Positions 1-14,100 of a stretch of 64,000 nucleotides of DNA are shown piece after piece. The translations under genes and the position numbers were made by a program. The notes beneath the pieces were generated by a model. That model was not told the origin of the DNA, searched no databases, and was given only the letters and a program-made list of their open reading frames with translations. The number at the start of each line of letters is the position of its first letter. The first letter of the stretch is position 1. The stretch is from Nilaparvata lugens (taxonomy: Eukaryota; Arthropoda; Insecta; Hemiptera; Delphacidae), in assembly GCF_014356525.2 (NCBI RefSeq), contig NC_052507.1:62312295-62376294 (forward strand), written 5' to 3'.

Positions 1-315
1 AATATCGAGTGACCTGGCTGGCTCAGGTCTGGTGTCAGAGTTTTCAGGTCGCAACTGATCAATTTCAGGGCCTCTGACATGACCTAACGACTGCTTTTTA
101 GGCAGCCGGGACTGACGGCTTAACCTGAAGTGAGAATCATGTTATAAAATCAGTGGTAATGAAAGGACGGCAGAGTTGCCAATTCTCTACTACCACAGCT
201 TTCTATAGTGGGTAGCTTCAATTTAAGATATTCCGGTATATCAGATCGAATATTAATTACATGATTCTTGTTAACAATAATCAACTCTATCTTTCATTTT
301 ATTCGTCTAGAAAGT

Positions 316-1018
316 ATAGTTTTCAACTAGCCGTCAGGCTCGCTTCGCTCGCCATATCCGTCTAGCCAGGGGGCTCCGCCCCTTGGACATCCGACTGGAT
401 CGTCCAAGAATGAGATCAGCAGGCTCGCTTCGCTCGCCTGCATTTTTCATTTGGGCATTTTTATCATATGTTAGGACAATCCAGTCGGGGGTCCAGACTA
501 AACGGCTGGCTAAACGGATATGGCGAGCGAAGCGAGCCTGACTGCTAGTAATATAATATTCCCAGGATTGAAGTAGCAGTGCCCAATCAATTTTTCCGCG
601 ATAAATGCATTTAAATCTTCAACTTGGTGCCAACCTAACAAAGTCAACTCAACTTAATGCCAACCTGACAAAATTATTAATTTAGTTGCCAGTTAACAAC
701 TGTTTCGAAGACGTACTCTATCTAGATTATAGTTCTATAGTAACATATGATATGGAAATTTCAATTATAATCAAGAGATTGGGAGAAGAAGAATATACAT
801 GCTAAAAGACGAACTTTAAACCCTTAAAAACAACCCTTAGAGTTAAAATATTGCCGAAAGATTTCTTAGTGCGCCTCTTAAGGGCCAACTTGACATACCT
901 ACCAAATTTGAACGTTTTTGGTCCGGTAGATTTTTAGTTATGCGAGTGAGTGAGTGAGTGAGTCAGTCAGTCAGTCAGTCAGTGAGTGAGTGCCATCTTG
1001 CTTTTATATATATAGATG
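316..1018 (+). mobile_element. Dispersed repeat H, copy 1 (non-autonomous element)
   Basis: A second copy of about 660 bp lies at 23400-24064, colinear over almost its whole length. Both copies start with a CTAGCCGTCAGGCTCGCTTC block, repeat that block inverted about 190 bp later, and end in a (GAGT/CAGT)n microsatellite followed by TATATATAGAT. There is no coding capacity. The terminal inverted block and CTAGT ends could fit a Helitron-like or other non-autonomous DNA element, but the class is not established. Confidence 0.6.
953..990. repeat. GAGT/CAGT tetranucleotide microsatellite
   Basis: A run of GAGT units switches to CAGT units and back to GAGT. It is part of repeat H, and the same switch is seen in the second copy near 24003-24040. 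Confidence 0.85.
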
Positions 1019-1319
1019 ATCAAATAATACATTTTCTCATTGAGATAAAAAAAAATGATTCAACAAATACAATTACTCACTACGGTATTGATTCTGAAGA
1101 AATTTGCATAAGATGTTGGTGATGAATGGAATAGCTGTACAGAATTCAATTCACATAAATTCTTGTCGATTATTTCTAGATTTGCACAGAGAAGGTAGTA
1201 GGGCAACACACTTTTTTTATTTTGAGATGAAAGATTTGGTTAATCAATCATATTTAAGAACGATCTGGCAACGTTACGGAGCTAGGCAAAAATAGTGCTA
1301 TCTGTTTATTTTAACAAAT

Positions 1320-1361
1320 GTTAATCAAATACTGCCATTATAACGTGGACTCTACTATAAT
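1320..1361 (-). mobile_element. Solo terminus of TIR family A
   Basis: The segment carries CTGCCATTATAACGTGGAC, the right terminal inverted repeat of family A, preceded by the usual subterminal TTAATCAAATA. No left end can be paired with it, so the copy is truncated. Confidence 0.6.
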
Positions 1362-1522
1362 TGAAGCAGTTTTGGGCAAATGCCTGTTGTTTTTACCTGA
1401 ATTGTATTTGCATATGAATAAATAAATAATGTTCTGCCTCGAATGCTTCTATGAAAGAACTCAACACTTAATTGTATAAATTAATTATATTATTTTGAGT
1501 ACCTATTCCTCTGTTTTCTTCC

Positions 1523-1790
1523 TTTCCCCCCATTTCTCCCTTACCTTTTTCCCTCATTACTTCTCTTCTCTTCTTTGCCTGCCTATTACATGGGAAACCA
1601 TAGTTGGCTAGGTATCTTCCTCTCTTTTTTTTCTCTTCTCCAACACACCCAACCACAAAGCCCATGGTTTTTTATATTTGTAACATTTTATTGTGTTTTA
1701 TTTGTTTCAAATTTTTTGTAATTTTGTTTTGTCTTGTTATGTGTGTTTTTAATAAATAAATTGAAATTGAAATTGAAAAAAAAATAAATA
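1523..1790 (+). mobile_element. Retrotransposon-like 3' tail, repeat F copy 1
   Basis: A C/T-rich block beginning CCCCCCATTTCTCCC, then a T-rich stretch, then repeated AATAAATTGAAATTG and an A-rich end. The same sequence recurs at 21053-21325, where it interrupts a tandem repeat unit and is bounded by a 5-bp AATTC duplication. That makes both copies probable 5'-truncated retroposon tails with adenine-rich 3' ends. Confidence 0.6.
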
Positions 1791-2058
1791 AATAAAAAAA
1801 AATTAGAACTGGAACCTTTTCGGGCTTTAGCATGTGGTACATTCTCAGAAGTTGTGTAGTTCTAAATTATTAAATAAATGGAATAATAAAGAATCAATAC
1901 AGAAGTGGTTACACCCAGAGAGTAGACTACATGATAATAGATTATTGTCTCATGTTTGGATTTAGAAATAAGTCTCCAATTTGGATGATTTTGTTTTAGA
2001 TGATACTTTTTTCCAGATTTCTTTTGGAATAATTATAATTTTTTATTTTCTTTTGCAG

Positions 2059-2157
2059 GGCAATGAAAGACAGGGAGAGCTGAACAAGTTTTTCACTTTC
2101 GATCATTCCTATTGGTCCTTCGATCATAATGACCCTCATTACATTTCACAAGAGCAG
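2059..2157 (+). CDS. Klp98A: Klp98A exon (motor domain, beta-strand region before the P-loop)
   Basis: Acceptor TTTTGCAG ends at 2058 and donor GTAAGC starts at 2158. The exon is 33 codons in phase 0 and encodes [18 protein letters not shown] followed by ISQEQ, matching the FTFDYSYWS-type stretch of kinesin-3 motors. It is the most 5' exon visible. Confidence 0.9.
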
Positions 2158-5100
2158 GTAAGCATTGAATGGTATTTTTCAACAATAACATAATATATGA
2201 ACTGTCAATTCATTTTATCAGCCTATATTTCGATTACTATTTGAAGGTGGGTACAATTTTTCCTCTCGGTATCATTATAATGATGTAAGAATAAATTAAT
2301 AAAGAATATCAAATCAAATTATTCTCACAATTTACAAATCATACAGTGCAGTTACAGTAGGCTACATTCATAGATAGTCTACCCTTACATTGTGAGAGAC
2401 TCACATGTAGGCTTAAGCCTGTGTTTGTGAGGGCCTCGCATAATTCGCATAGTTTAAAATAGATAAACTATTAAACTAAATTTGAGAAAAAATATGGATT
2501 AAAATATTTGATATACATAAATGTTAATATTATAGAAAAAAACAAATATTTATTTATTAGAACAGTCACAAACACGATATTTGGAAAGAGAAACAGGCAA
2601 TTGCCCAAAACTTCTTCAATTCCTTGATTTTGGCACATAAATAGTCCAAAGTGAGGTTAAGTTAAAAATTTCTGTCTTCACCAAAGATTAACACTCAGAG
2701 AATACGTATTCGAGATATGACTGATGAATTTTGAATTTCGAAGGGTTGATAAGAGCCGGAAATAACACTAAACAATCCGAAAGTTTCAATAATATTGAAA
2801 TAAACTTGGGTTGCAGAAACAATATTTAGTTACAATTAATAACTAAAAACTTAGTAAAACTAAAAAAGATAAACACACTATAACAATATAATTAAATACT
2901 AATTTATAATAGCATCTTACATAACAAGGACGGGAAGAGGCCTTTTGCAGGCGAGAATGATGTTTCTAGTCGAGGCGCTAACCGAGACTAGAATTTCATT
3001 CAAGCACTGCAAAAGACATACACGTCCAAGTAACGTACACTATTTTTTGTCATAATCTGAAGAAGAATAATTGAGAAATAGAAAATATTAGCTGTTTGTG
3101 CTGACGTTACTACATGAATTCTATAAACATAACCTAGTTTACAAATTCCGAATCAGGAATTTTGTAGAAGTTGAACTTTTATTTCTCAATTATTCTTCTT
3201 TAGATTATTATGACAAAAAATAGTGTACGTTACTTGGACGTGAATGTCTTTTGCAGTGCTTGAATGAAATTATAGTCTCGGCTAACGCCTCGACTAGAAA
3301 CATCATTCTCGCTTGCAAAAGGCCTCTTCCCGTCCATGTGACGTAAGATACTATTTTCAAAACCTATAATTTATTAATGATGGTGATGACGATGGACGAT
3401 TTAATCAAAAACATTTAATATTATAGCAGAAACTACACTGTCTACAAAAAATAAGCACTATGGGACTTGGATTACTAAGGACCACAGACAATAAAGAATC
3501 TTTTCTTTGTTCCATATCCATAGGCTACTTTTACACTAGTAGTTCTGTGAACAGTAGACCTCGCGCAGTTATAACGACGTCCCAAACCATAAGCACATCC
3601 ACCCTGATACACTAACTATTTATTTGATCAGATCATGCTCACACAAGATTTAATTATAATATAACGCTTTCCGGAATTTAGCGCGAGAAAACCAGAAGAC
3701 ATCTTGGCGCCCAGACGAGCTGTTATAAGTAGTTCCTTGCATCCTATAATAGTGCATGCAATTTATAGTCTACACGGCTGCTAATTTTTTACCAAGTTAC
3801 ATTGAGATATTGAATTGCATGCGTCATGGCATGCAATTTATAGTCAACTCGACAGCTGATTTATGATGAATAATTCTATAGTCTGATTTTCACTCTAATA
3901 TTGACGTATGAAGGAGGCTCCTTTTTCCTTTTATATTATCCTTGAAATGCAAAATTTCTAGAAACCTTGTATATACGTCGACGCGCAATTTAAAAAGGTA
4001 CATTCATGAAAATCTATTACCGCGTTTCGCCGTAAATGCGCAACATATAAACATATAAACATTTAAACATTAAGAGAAATGCCAAACCGTCGACTTGAAT
4101 CTTAGACCTCACTTCGCTCGGTCAATAAAATAAAACTTAAATTTCAAAAACAAGTGTTTTCATTTGTGTTTCTAAAATTCAAATCTTTTCTTTCTAAAAT
4201 CTTCCTATCCACTATAATTTTATAGGAATGAATTGAAGAGTTTTACGAGAAATAGAATACTGTAGATGCTGTCTGTCAGATCACGTTGTGATATTGGAGT
4301 ATGCATTGAACACTCTACAAACATAGTGGTCATATCAAGTTGGTAAGCCGGAAGTGTGAGCGAGACAGACAATATTTACAGTTATCAATAGAGTCAGACT
4401 CCTCATTGACAGTGAACCGTCTCTATTGTCAGCCACAGTAACAATATATTCATTGTCAGTCACAATAAATATTCATGTCACAATAAATATGACAATATTC
4501 ATTGTATGTTGGGTGGGGATAGGCGTACACTGAACTCATGTTGCTTCGATTGTGAATATGTTCTCTATAGTGAGGTCCACGTTATAATGGCAGTGTTTGA
4601 TTAGCAATGGTATTGCTATCCTTGTCTATAATTCAACGAAGCGGATAGCGCTATCTATCTCTTTCTCGCTTTGCTCTGTTGCCAGATGGTCTTTTAACAA
4701 TGTAGAATTAATAATTAATTGTCAAAATTTTTCATCTTAATTATGGAAGTATTAAGAAATATAATTTCTTGCTTAATAAAATATAATTGATTATTTTAAA
4801 CGAGAATGAACAGTTAGTTAATATTACATCAATAAACCTGAATCAGCTACGGTCTATAGAAGGCATATTGACAAGACAGAGGATCGGCAAAGTTGCTCTG
4901 CTATCTTTCTCCACTAGCTTTATAGATGGAAATCATTGATTTTGAAAGTATTATTTGGTAATGTTAGCCAAATAATGTTCTAAATTCAAATTTCATATTT
5001 ATGTTTTCAATGAATTCACAATAATCATGTATATAGGCCTATATTATCAATTACTGCTTTATACAACATAATGTATAAGTAGATATAGATATATAAGTTG

Positions 5101-8100
5101 CTTTATTGATAGGATCATTTTCTAATGTTCAGGGTATGTATAATAAGTAACCGAACTGACCTCAGGAATTTTTTTATTGTCAAAATATGTACAATTTTTC
5201 TTTAGGAATCTTCAAAGTAGTCCCCATTGGAGTCGATAACACGCTGATACCGGATTTTCCAATCCCTGAACGCTCCCTGGAAGTCGACAACCTCTATGCT
5301 GTCTACAGCATAGCCGTTTACAGTTTGGCCGGGCAGCACAAAGTCTTTGTGAAAGTGTAAACGGCCAGTACTACAGAGAGGTGCTTCGTCGACCAACCGC
5401 CCGGGTTCATCAAGTCCGTCCGGGGATTGCCGATTCGTGGATCCTCCATCACGACAATGCTCCGTCGCACACCTGCCTGCTCGTCACCGAGCAGTTGGCC
5501 AAACAGTCGAGGGTAACGTTGCCACATCGTCCTTACAGCCCGTTTATGGCACCACCGGACATCTTTTTGTTCCCCAAGATCAAGAGACAACTTAAGAGGA
5601 CGCGGTTCAGGACTGTGGAAAACGTTCAACGTGCTACGACAAGGGCTCTAGACAGCATAGAGGTTGCCGATTTCCAGGGATTTGAAAATCCGGTATCAGC
5701 GTGTTATCGACTCCAATGGGGACTACTTTGAAGATTCCTAAAGAAAAATTGTACATATTTTGCCAATAAAAAATTTCCTGAGGTCAGTCCGGTTACTTAT
5801 TATACAGACCCTGTATGGTCAATGTCATAGAATTTCAAACACACAAAATAAAAATTTTTAATTAATACAAAATAAATAGAGGTAACAAAGTAAATAATGA
5901 CTTGATGTTCGAAAACTATTAAAGCTTGAAAGTATTATTCAAATGAAGAATACATTCATTTCACATTGTTAGCCCAGAAGAAGGCTGTAGTGATTTATCA
6001 TTGATTGCTTTATTCCATTCGATTGTCCCTGACTTCTTTTACATTAACAAGACTATGGCCTGGTTGCACAAAAGCCGGTTAAATTGAAGGTATTTTTGAT
6101 AAGACGGCTTCTCTATTTGGTTCTCATGGAATTAATCACGGTTAAAATTAAACCGGCTTTTGTGCAACCAGGTCTTCGTCTTGATAAAAAGGCTTTTTTG
6201 ATAATGGCTTCTCTTATTGGTTCTCATGGAACTAATCACGGTTAAAGTTTAACCGGCTTTTGTGCAACCAGGCCTCAGAATTTATTTACTTTTGTTCTGA
6301 TTGAAATTAAACTCTTGTCATTACTTCCATACTCGAACTTGTTTTTTTTTTGCGCTGTTGAAACTATCCACTACATGAATAATATGAACTCTTAAGATCT
6401 CCATACATTTTAATTTAATATGCCCGCTATCAAACAATGTCATGAAACAACTCCTTTATTTCTCTTTCATTCTTTAATCAACCTACTGTAATATAAAAAT
6501 GTGGGTGAGAACTAATATGATGACCAATTAGAAATAAAAATAAAAATTTAATATAAATAGAAATAGAAATAATAATAAAAATTTAATATTTTTATTTCTA
6601 TTTCTATTTATATTACAAGTAGCACTATACAGAAAAGAGACAACGATGACCAAATTATGTTTTTTAAAATATGTGTACCACTTTTTTTTATTTATTTTTT
6701 TTTTGTGAAATAAATGATATAATTTTATTTGAAATATGTAATATATAAAGAGAACGACACTAATGGTTTGCTGTGTCTGATTGATGACAACGTTAAAAGG
6801 AGAGCTAAACAATTTATTTTTCGATTAAGTTCACTGTTAAACAAATAATTATAATTACAATACAAACAAGGTTACCAATTTTTATTTATTAATGGAAACT
6901 ATAATGAATTTACAAACAATATAAGGCTACTCGTTCGATGTCTGTGCCGCTCAAATAATAAAAAACTGTAACTAATATTTGAAGTGGACTAAATGGTTCA
7001 AACTCCTACCTTATGGATCCTGGTCTCCTGGTTTGCACCCCATGTCTCGAATGGCAACAAAAGAAAAATATATCAAATAAAACTTTTACAAGATGAATGT
7101 CTAAAATACCAACTTCCCTTACAATATCCTTAATCTTGAAAAAATACAATTAGTTCAAACTGCCCGGACTGAGACAATTAATATTTATTATAATATAATT
7201 AATATTTATAATATATAATATAATTGATTTCTCAAGATAAAGATCCCTTCAGGTAAGCGATATCTCAACAATCACCTGTTAACGAATAATAAATATATAG
7301 ATAAACTAGTAGTTCTGTGAACAGTAGACCTCGCGCAGCTATAAACCGCAGCCTCCTCTTATACTGTCCATCAGAGTAAATCCTGTCTGTATGTCGTGTC
7401 GGCGAGATATCGGTGTGAGAACAGCTTATGGCTGTTGGGGTTGGTGTATCAAAAATGCTAACATCAAAATCTAATCTCCTTCAAGACATACTGGCAACAG
7501 GACAGCCCAAGTTCAAAGCAGAGAAAGTTCGAGAGACAATACTATGATATTTTAGTTATTAATTGCATGCGTTATTGCACGCAATCAATAGTTCATTTAT
7601 TTATTTATTCACAATGGAGACAACGGGTGTTCCCAAATATGTCTCCCTAACAATAAAAATTGTACAGATACAAATGAAAAAAGAAAAGTAATCATAAAAA
7701 ATACGAAATTACAAAATATACAAAAATACCACATAATTCAAAAATGAAAAATACAAAGATTTCAAATACTTATGAAAAAAGTAAAAATAAAACTAATTGG
7801 GAATTCAAAATTTATAAAAATTAAAGAATATAATAACAAATAATGCACAAAAATTTTATCAATAGAATAAATAACATTTATAACTGAACGACGTCCCAAA
7901 CCATATGCATTTAAACATTCGCTGTAAATGCGCATCATATAAACATTTAAACATTCAGAGAAATGCCAAACCGTCGACTTGAATCTTAGACCTCACTTCG
8001 CTCGGTCAATAAATTTTACCGTCTTAAACCAACATTGGCAATTGACAAAGTCACAGCAGCAGACAAAAAGTACACAAATACACAAAATATAAAAACACCA

Positions 8101-11100
8101 AATATAAATGTAACAAACAGATATGGGCCTTGAAAAGAAAATTCAAAAAGTATTCATGTGGGAAAATGAAGAATGACATGAAATATATGGCATTGATTAT
8201 CATCTAGATTTGTTTAATAATTATAGTTTCAATTGAATTAAAAACTGATTTATTTATTGAATTTCAGGTGTTCAACGACTTGGGCACAGACGTGGTGGAC
8301 GCGGCGTTTGAGGGCTATAACGCATGCGTGTTTGCGTACGGCCAAACAGGTAGTGGAAAAACGTTCACTATGATGGGATCGAAGTCCAATCAGGGTCTCA
8401 TGCCTAGGATATGCGAGGCGCTTTTCAAGCGTATGGCGCTCGGCGCTAACTATCGCATAGAGGTAAATATAGTAAACTTTTAATATTAAAATGAAATAAG
8501 TAAATATAAAAATTGAATGAATAAATTTAATATGGTAAATAGTGTAAATATAGTGATGATAGAAATCAGGATATTCTATCGTGTTCAAGAAGTTTAAACT
8601 ATAGTGAGGTCCACGTTATAATGACAGTATTTGATCAACTTTGGTTTGCTATCCTTGTCTATCATTCGACATAGCCGGTGGTATTATTTTTTTCTAGGTC
8701 TACAACGATGCCAATTATGTTTTTGACAGTGTAGAAATATAATTAATTAATGCAGACAATCGGCATCGCTATTCTTCTATCTTTATCCACTGCCATTATA
8801 ACGTGGACCTCACTATAGTTTTGTTTTACTTCAAGTTATTTTTTCTATCTTACACCCAGTTGCACAAAAATATGTTAAGTTTTAATCTCAATTAAATGCC
8901 ACGAGAATCAACCAGAGGAGCTTTCGTCTCCAAAAATCCTTCTATGAATTTAATCACGATTAAAATCTAACAGGCTTTTGTGCAACCGGGGCTTAGTATT
9001 TTTTAACATTTGTTTTAATATTCCATTTCGTTATTCATATTTTTAGATATCAACTGTTTATTCATTGATAATTCTGTGCGCGTACTTAAATTCATTTCTT
9101 TGCGCACAGTTCACATTATTATTGTCTCCCTATTCAAAATTTACCTTGGTAGTGGTTTAAGACATAGAATCAGAAAATGTAGCCTCATGCGAATACAATC
9201 AGGAAACAATTTATAACAAAGAGCCAATTTATACGATCCTGTTTGCAGATTATCAAGTGGTACAGGGTGGGGCAGGGCCTAACTTATAACCCTTCCAAAC
9301 TCGTCAATCGGCTCTGTCCCACTCTGTTTTAGCAGAAGACCAGCAGGATGTGATATATTTATATGATTAACAATCTCACATTCTTATTTTTATTATAATT
9401 CTTTTTCGCCACACTGCACAGAAAGCAGCTGTTTTCCAGTCCCTACGTAGATCTGAAAGGCATTGTGATAGAAGAGTTGGCGGGAAAAAGTATTAATAAG
9501 GATTCTTTTGTTATTAGTAAATTTCTACCAGGTATCCAGTCTGTTACAACAGCGATTTACAAGAATGTAGCTGATGAATTCAATGTTTTTTTTTATCAGT
9601 CGGCCAAATTCTGGCTGATGCTATAGATTCTGGAGAGCCTCTTTTAGTCGATGATAGTCAACATTTGAATCGAAATCACTTTGAGTTTCAGGCTGTAACT
9701 GAAGCTGAAATTATGCATGCCATAGGTAGTCTCAGAGGTGGGTCAGCTCCAGGGTAAGATAATATCTCTGCTAAGTTCCTGAAAGATAATATTGCAATTC
9801 TGATCAAGCCACTAACTCATTTAATTAATCTTAGTTTACAGTCTGGTGTGTTCCCTGAGTTCCTAAAGATGGCCAAGGTTTTTCCCCTCTTCAAATCTGG
9901 TGACCCTACCGACAAAAACAATTACCGTCCCATATCATTGCTAAGCGTTTTTTCAAAAATTCTAGAAAAAATAGTGAAAGAACAGCCCATTTTCTATCTT
10001 AATAGGAATAGAATTCTATGTGACTGTCAGTATGGCTTCAGAAAAGATAAAAATATACCTGATGATCTATTTGACATTTGCAAAGCCATAAATGAAGGAA
10101 TGAATGAAAATCGACGAATGATGCTTCTATTCCTTGACCTAAAAAAAGCCTTCGATTCGGTTGATAGGAACAAATTATTGAATAAATTAAACCTTATTGG
10201 AATACGAGGTACAGCGTTGGCATGGTTCAAAAGTTATCTGTCAAATCGCCTTCAGTTTGTTTCCTTGATGGATGTCAGTGGTGAAGATGTGGCGGTTGAC
10301 TTTGGGGTGACTCAGGGAAGCACTTTGGGCCCAATCCTCTTTTTAATCTATATAAATAATATATCAAAAGTAAATATACATGGGAGGTTATTTTTGTTTG
10401 AAGATGATGCATTGATATTTTTTAAAGGGCCAAGCTGGGTTGAAGTTAAGGAAAATGCTCAAAATGACCTTTTTCACATAAAAACATGGCTTGATCAGAA
10501 TACATTGACAATGAACACCACGAAAACGAAATTTATGCCAATATCATTGAGACCAACGACCGATTACAATTTATCAAGTTTGAAATTTCACGGCTGTGGG
10601 GATTTTCTCAGTGTTACATGTGGGTGTTCTTGTATTGAAATGGTCACTTCCTACAAGTATTTGGGCGTTTTTTTCGACCATAGGATGAGGTGGTCTGCTC
10701 ACATTGAATACATAAAAAAAGACTTAGAAAATATATATATGCATTTAGAATGATTAGCTATGTACTGGATAAGAGAGAGGTTAGAATGGCATACTTTGCA
10801 TATGTCCAGTCCCTTTTGGAGTTTGGTATAGTTGCATGGGGTGGTGCTTGCAAGACGGTACTTCAGCCACTCTTTATTGTCCAGAAAGCCATTTTGAAAG
10901 TAGCTCTAAAAAAATCCTCGTTTCTCAACTAACATTCTCTTTGAGGAGAGTGAGGTCCTGACTGTAAGATAGCTCTTCATTAAAAATATTTCAATACATT
11001 TATTCTCCAACATGAATATTCTTGGGCCCATTACACATATGCATCAAACGCGGTATGCTGTTAACACTGGTATTACAGCTATACCCCTCCAGAGATCCCT

Positions 11101-14100
11101 TACACAAACAAATTCCTTCTATATTTCACATGTTCTGTACCGTAACTTGGCTCGTCACTTCCCACACCACATAGTATTTCAGGACGTCTCAAAATCCTTA
11201 TTTAAATTGAAATTGAAGAAATTTTTAATACAGCTGGGAGTGGACAATTCAGAAAACATCATCACAACAAATTATACCTACCTTAATTGATAAATTCGCT
11301 GGTGGTGACAACCTGACTACTGTTCTTGGAATCTGTATGCATCATTACAATAATTAACCTTTCTATTATTTTTTTGAGCTATCCAAAAATCCTCTGTACG
11401 TAATAATAATATTAAATAGGATTCTGAATGCAGCAAAATTAGTGTTTCCTTTCTCTCTAACAAACTTATAATATGCAACTCTGGTTTGCGCACAGGCATT
11501 TTTTGCCCATGCAGACCATTTTCTAAAGATTTACTTGGCTTACTGTATTCATGAGGTTGATTTTATTCTTTGTTGTTGTTTTATATTGATAATGAGTACA
11601 TAAGATTATTACTTTGTATGTAAAGTGCATTTTTTTTAAAATAAATATCTTTTGTCTGTCTGTCTGTCTGTCTGTCAAATTGTTTGCAGACGACTCTCGT
11701 CTGACGTCAGAACAGGTTTCTTTCCGACTAAGGCCGGAAAGAGTACCCTTTCCGGCCGCTAAATTTCAAGTGTGCTTAAACAGCTGATCAAAAAACTTTC
11801 CATTATTTGAGTTTATAATTCAATAATTAAAACATTTATAATAATATCATTTTATTGTCATTTGAAATAATAAAAAAGTATAAACTCAACCTCCCACATA
11901 ATTGAACATCATCTTTTAGGTTATTTAGACAAATCAGAATAAAAAATAAAAATACTTGGAAAATTTCCTGATATTCAGATTACCTCAGATTTGCTAGAGC
12001 TATCACCTTCCACTTCTGCTTTCGGAAGTGTTTAGTAAACAACTATTCTCATATATATATATATTGTTTATTTTTGTGTGTGGCGAAAAATAGCGTTCGC
12101 ACCACGGGCAAAAATGTTTTTCCGACTCCCAATCTTTTCTAGTCCTCGTCCTACGGCCTCGGACTTGAAAACCGATTTTGAGCCGGAAAAATCGCATTTT
12201 CTGCTCTAGGTGCGAAATATACTATTTCAAAGATCGCCCACATACCTCGCAAAAACTAAAGGAGCGAATCAGAGAAGAGATCCAGGCCTTATCAATCGCA
12301 GTGTGCCAAAATGCGTTTTAAACTTCGAAAATACGCTACATCAGGGTATTTCTGCTGATGGCCGCCATTTTACTGATATCATTTTCAAAAAATTAAGAAT
12401 AAGAACTACATTTCAAACTGAATTGAACCCATTAAATATCTTTTTCAAAGTTGAATGGTTCATTACTTATAACCCTTCCAAACTCGTCAATCGGCTCTGC
12501 CTCACTCTGTTTTAGCAGAAGTCCAGAAGGAAGTGATATAAGAATAAGAATAATTGTATTCCTTCAATGCATAACAATGCTATCGGAAACGTTAATTTAA
12601 TAATAATACCGTACATAACTTCAGGTTTCAATTTTACAATAGTAAAAGTACATAATAATAATAATTCATCTATACAAGGTATCTTTCAATAGAATAAAGA
12701 ATATAACATCAAATAGGATAAACTCATATAACATAATAGAATATAGTCATTAATTGATAAAATGAAGAATACATCAAAAAGATAACAATACAAATATTGA
12801 GAACACTTATACTTGAAGATATATTCTTCCCTGCTTCAATTAAAACAGTTGTCAAATGGTAGATTAAAGAAATCTGAGAGTGAGTACAATGGATTTTCCA
12901 ATAGGAGGCGCTCTATGTTATAAGTTTTAGTTGGTAGGTTCCTGGCTAGTATGGGCAATCTATTGAATAATTTCAATGATATATGATTCGGGCTGGTTGC
13001 TATCCTATTCAATCTAGTATATGGTACATCTATTTTTGATTTGTTCCTAGTGTTATGATTGTGAATGTCGGTTCTGCAGCTATATGAGCCTAAATTCTTT
13101 TTTATTTGTAGGAGAAGTTTGAAAGCGACCATGCTGTAAACTGTCATATTTTCTGTTTTATAAATAGAGGCTTATATTTATATGATTAACAATCTCACAT
13201 TTATATTTTTATTATAATTCTTTTTTTTCATTTTGAATTTGTTTCTATTTCAAACGGTATTGTTTGTGTTTTTGTGTGCATATAAAGTTTCTATTCTATT
13301 GTATAGGTGAGCTACCTTGAGATCTACAACGAAAAGGTGAAAGATCTGCTGCTTAAAGACTCTGGCCACAACCTGAAAGTGCGCCAACATCCCACCAAGG
13401 GTCCTTGTGTCATGGACTTGTCCAGGCATCTGGTATCGGAGTACAAACATATTCAGGTAACAAACTTTGTTTGAATTATTTTCAATCAAATTCGGATCAG
13501 TGATTTGATAAATAATATAAAGGTGCGTACAGATATACGCGCCGCGAACATGAGCAATTCACTTCTAATCAGCTGACTATATCTATATTTTTACAGAAAC
13601 GGTAAGATACAGATATAAAAAGCTTGGCATCAGCTGATTAAAAGTGAATTGCTCATGTTCGCGGCGCGTAAATCTGTACGTATCTTAATAGAGGAAAGAT
13701 AGCATATGAAGATATCCCATGGTATAGGGTGTTTATGTTCCAAATTTCACTGTTAACTCAAGCCGATAGTCATAGGCCCGGTTGCACGAAAGCCGGTTAA
13801 ATTTTAACCGTGACTCATTTCACGAGAACTAATTAGAAAAGCCGTCTTTTCAAAAACGCCTTCTCTGATTGGTTCTCGTGGAATTAAGCACGGTTAAAAT
13901 TCAACCGGCTTTTCTGTAACCGGCACTTAGTCTTTTTACTTGTTAAGTTTCCCGCGACAAAACTTAATTTTATCTCCTTTAACTTCATTTTAATTTTAAC
14001 TCCAAATCTGGCAAAAAGTTGGAGTTGACGTTTTAGGAGGTTTGTAATAGAAATATTTTGTGTTACAAAATTTTTTTTTTTTGAGTCTTTAGATGAAATT

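Larger units (their letters stand above)
1..2058. other. Upstream intron or 5' flank of the kinesin gene, no coding exon seen
   Basis: The first exon that can be supported starts at 2059 and encodes a part of the motor domain that normally lies 40-50 residues from the N-terminus, so this stretch should be intron. Bases 1-40 match the reverse complement of a segment near 38941-38980. The stretch also holds one long dispersed repeat (316-1018), a fragment of a TIR element ending near 1361, and a retrotransposon-like 3' tail (about 1523-1790). No ORF here resembles the missing kinesin N-terminus. Confidence 0.6.

Noticed and set aside
1981..2058. N-terminal extension of the first visible kinesin exon from the ATG at 1981
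   Set aside because: The sequence is pyrimidine-rich intron ending TTTTGCAG, and the encoded residues do not resemble a kinesin N-terminus.
6528..6812. 94-codon minus-strand ORF rich in Phe, Leu and Lys
   Set aside because: Composition follows the A/T-rich low-complexity hairpin. It has no domain, no conserved pattern and no splice support.
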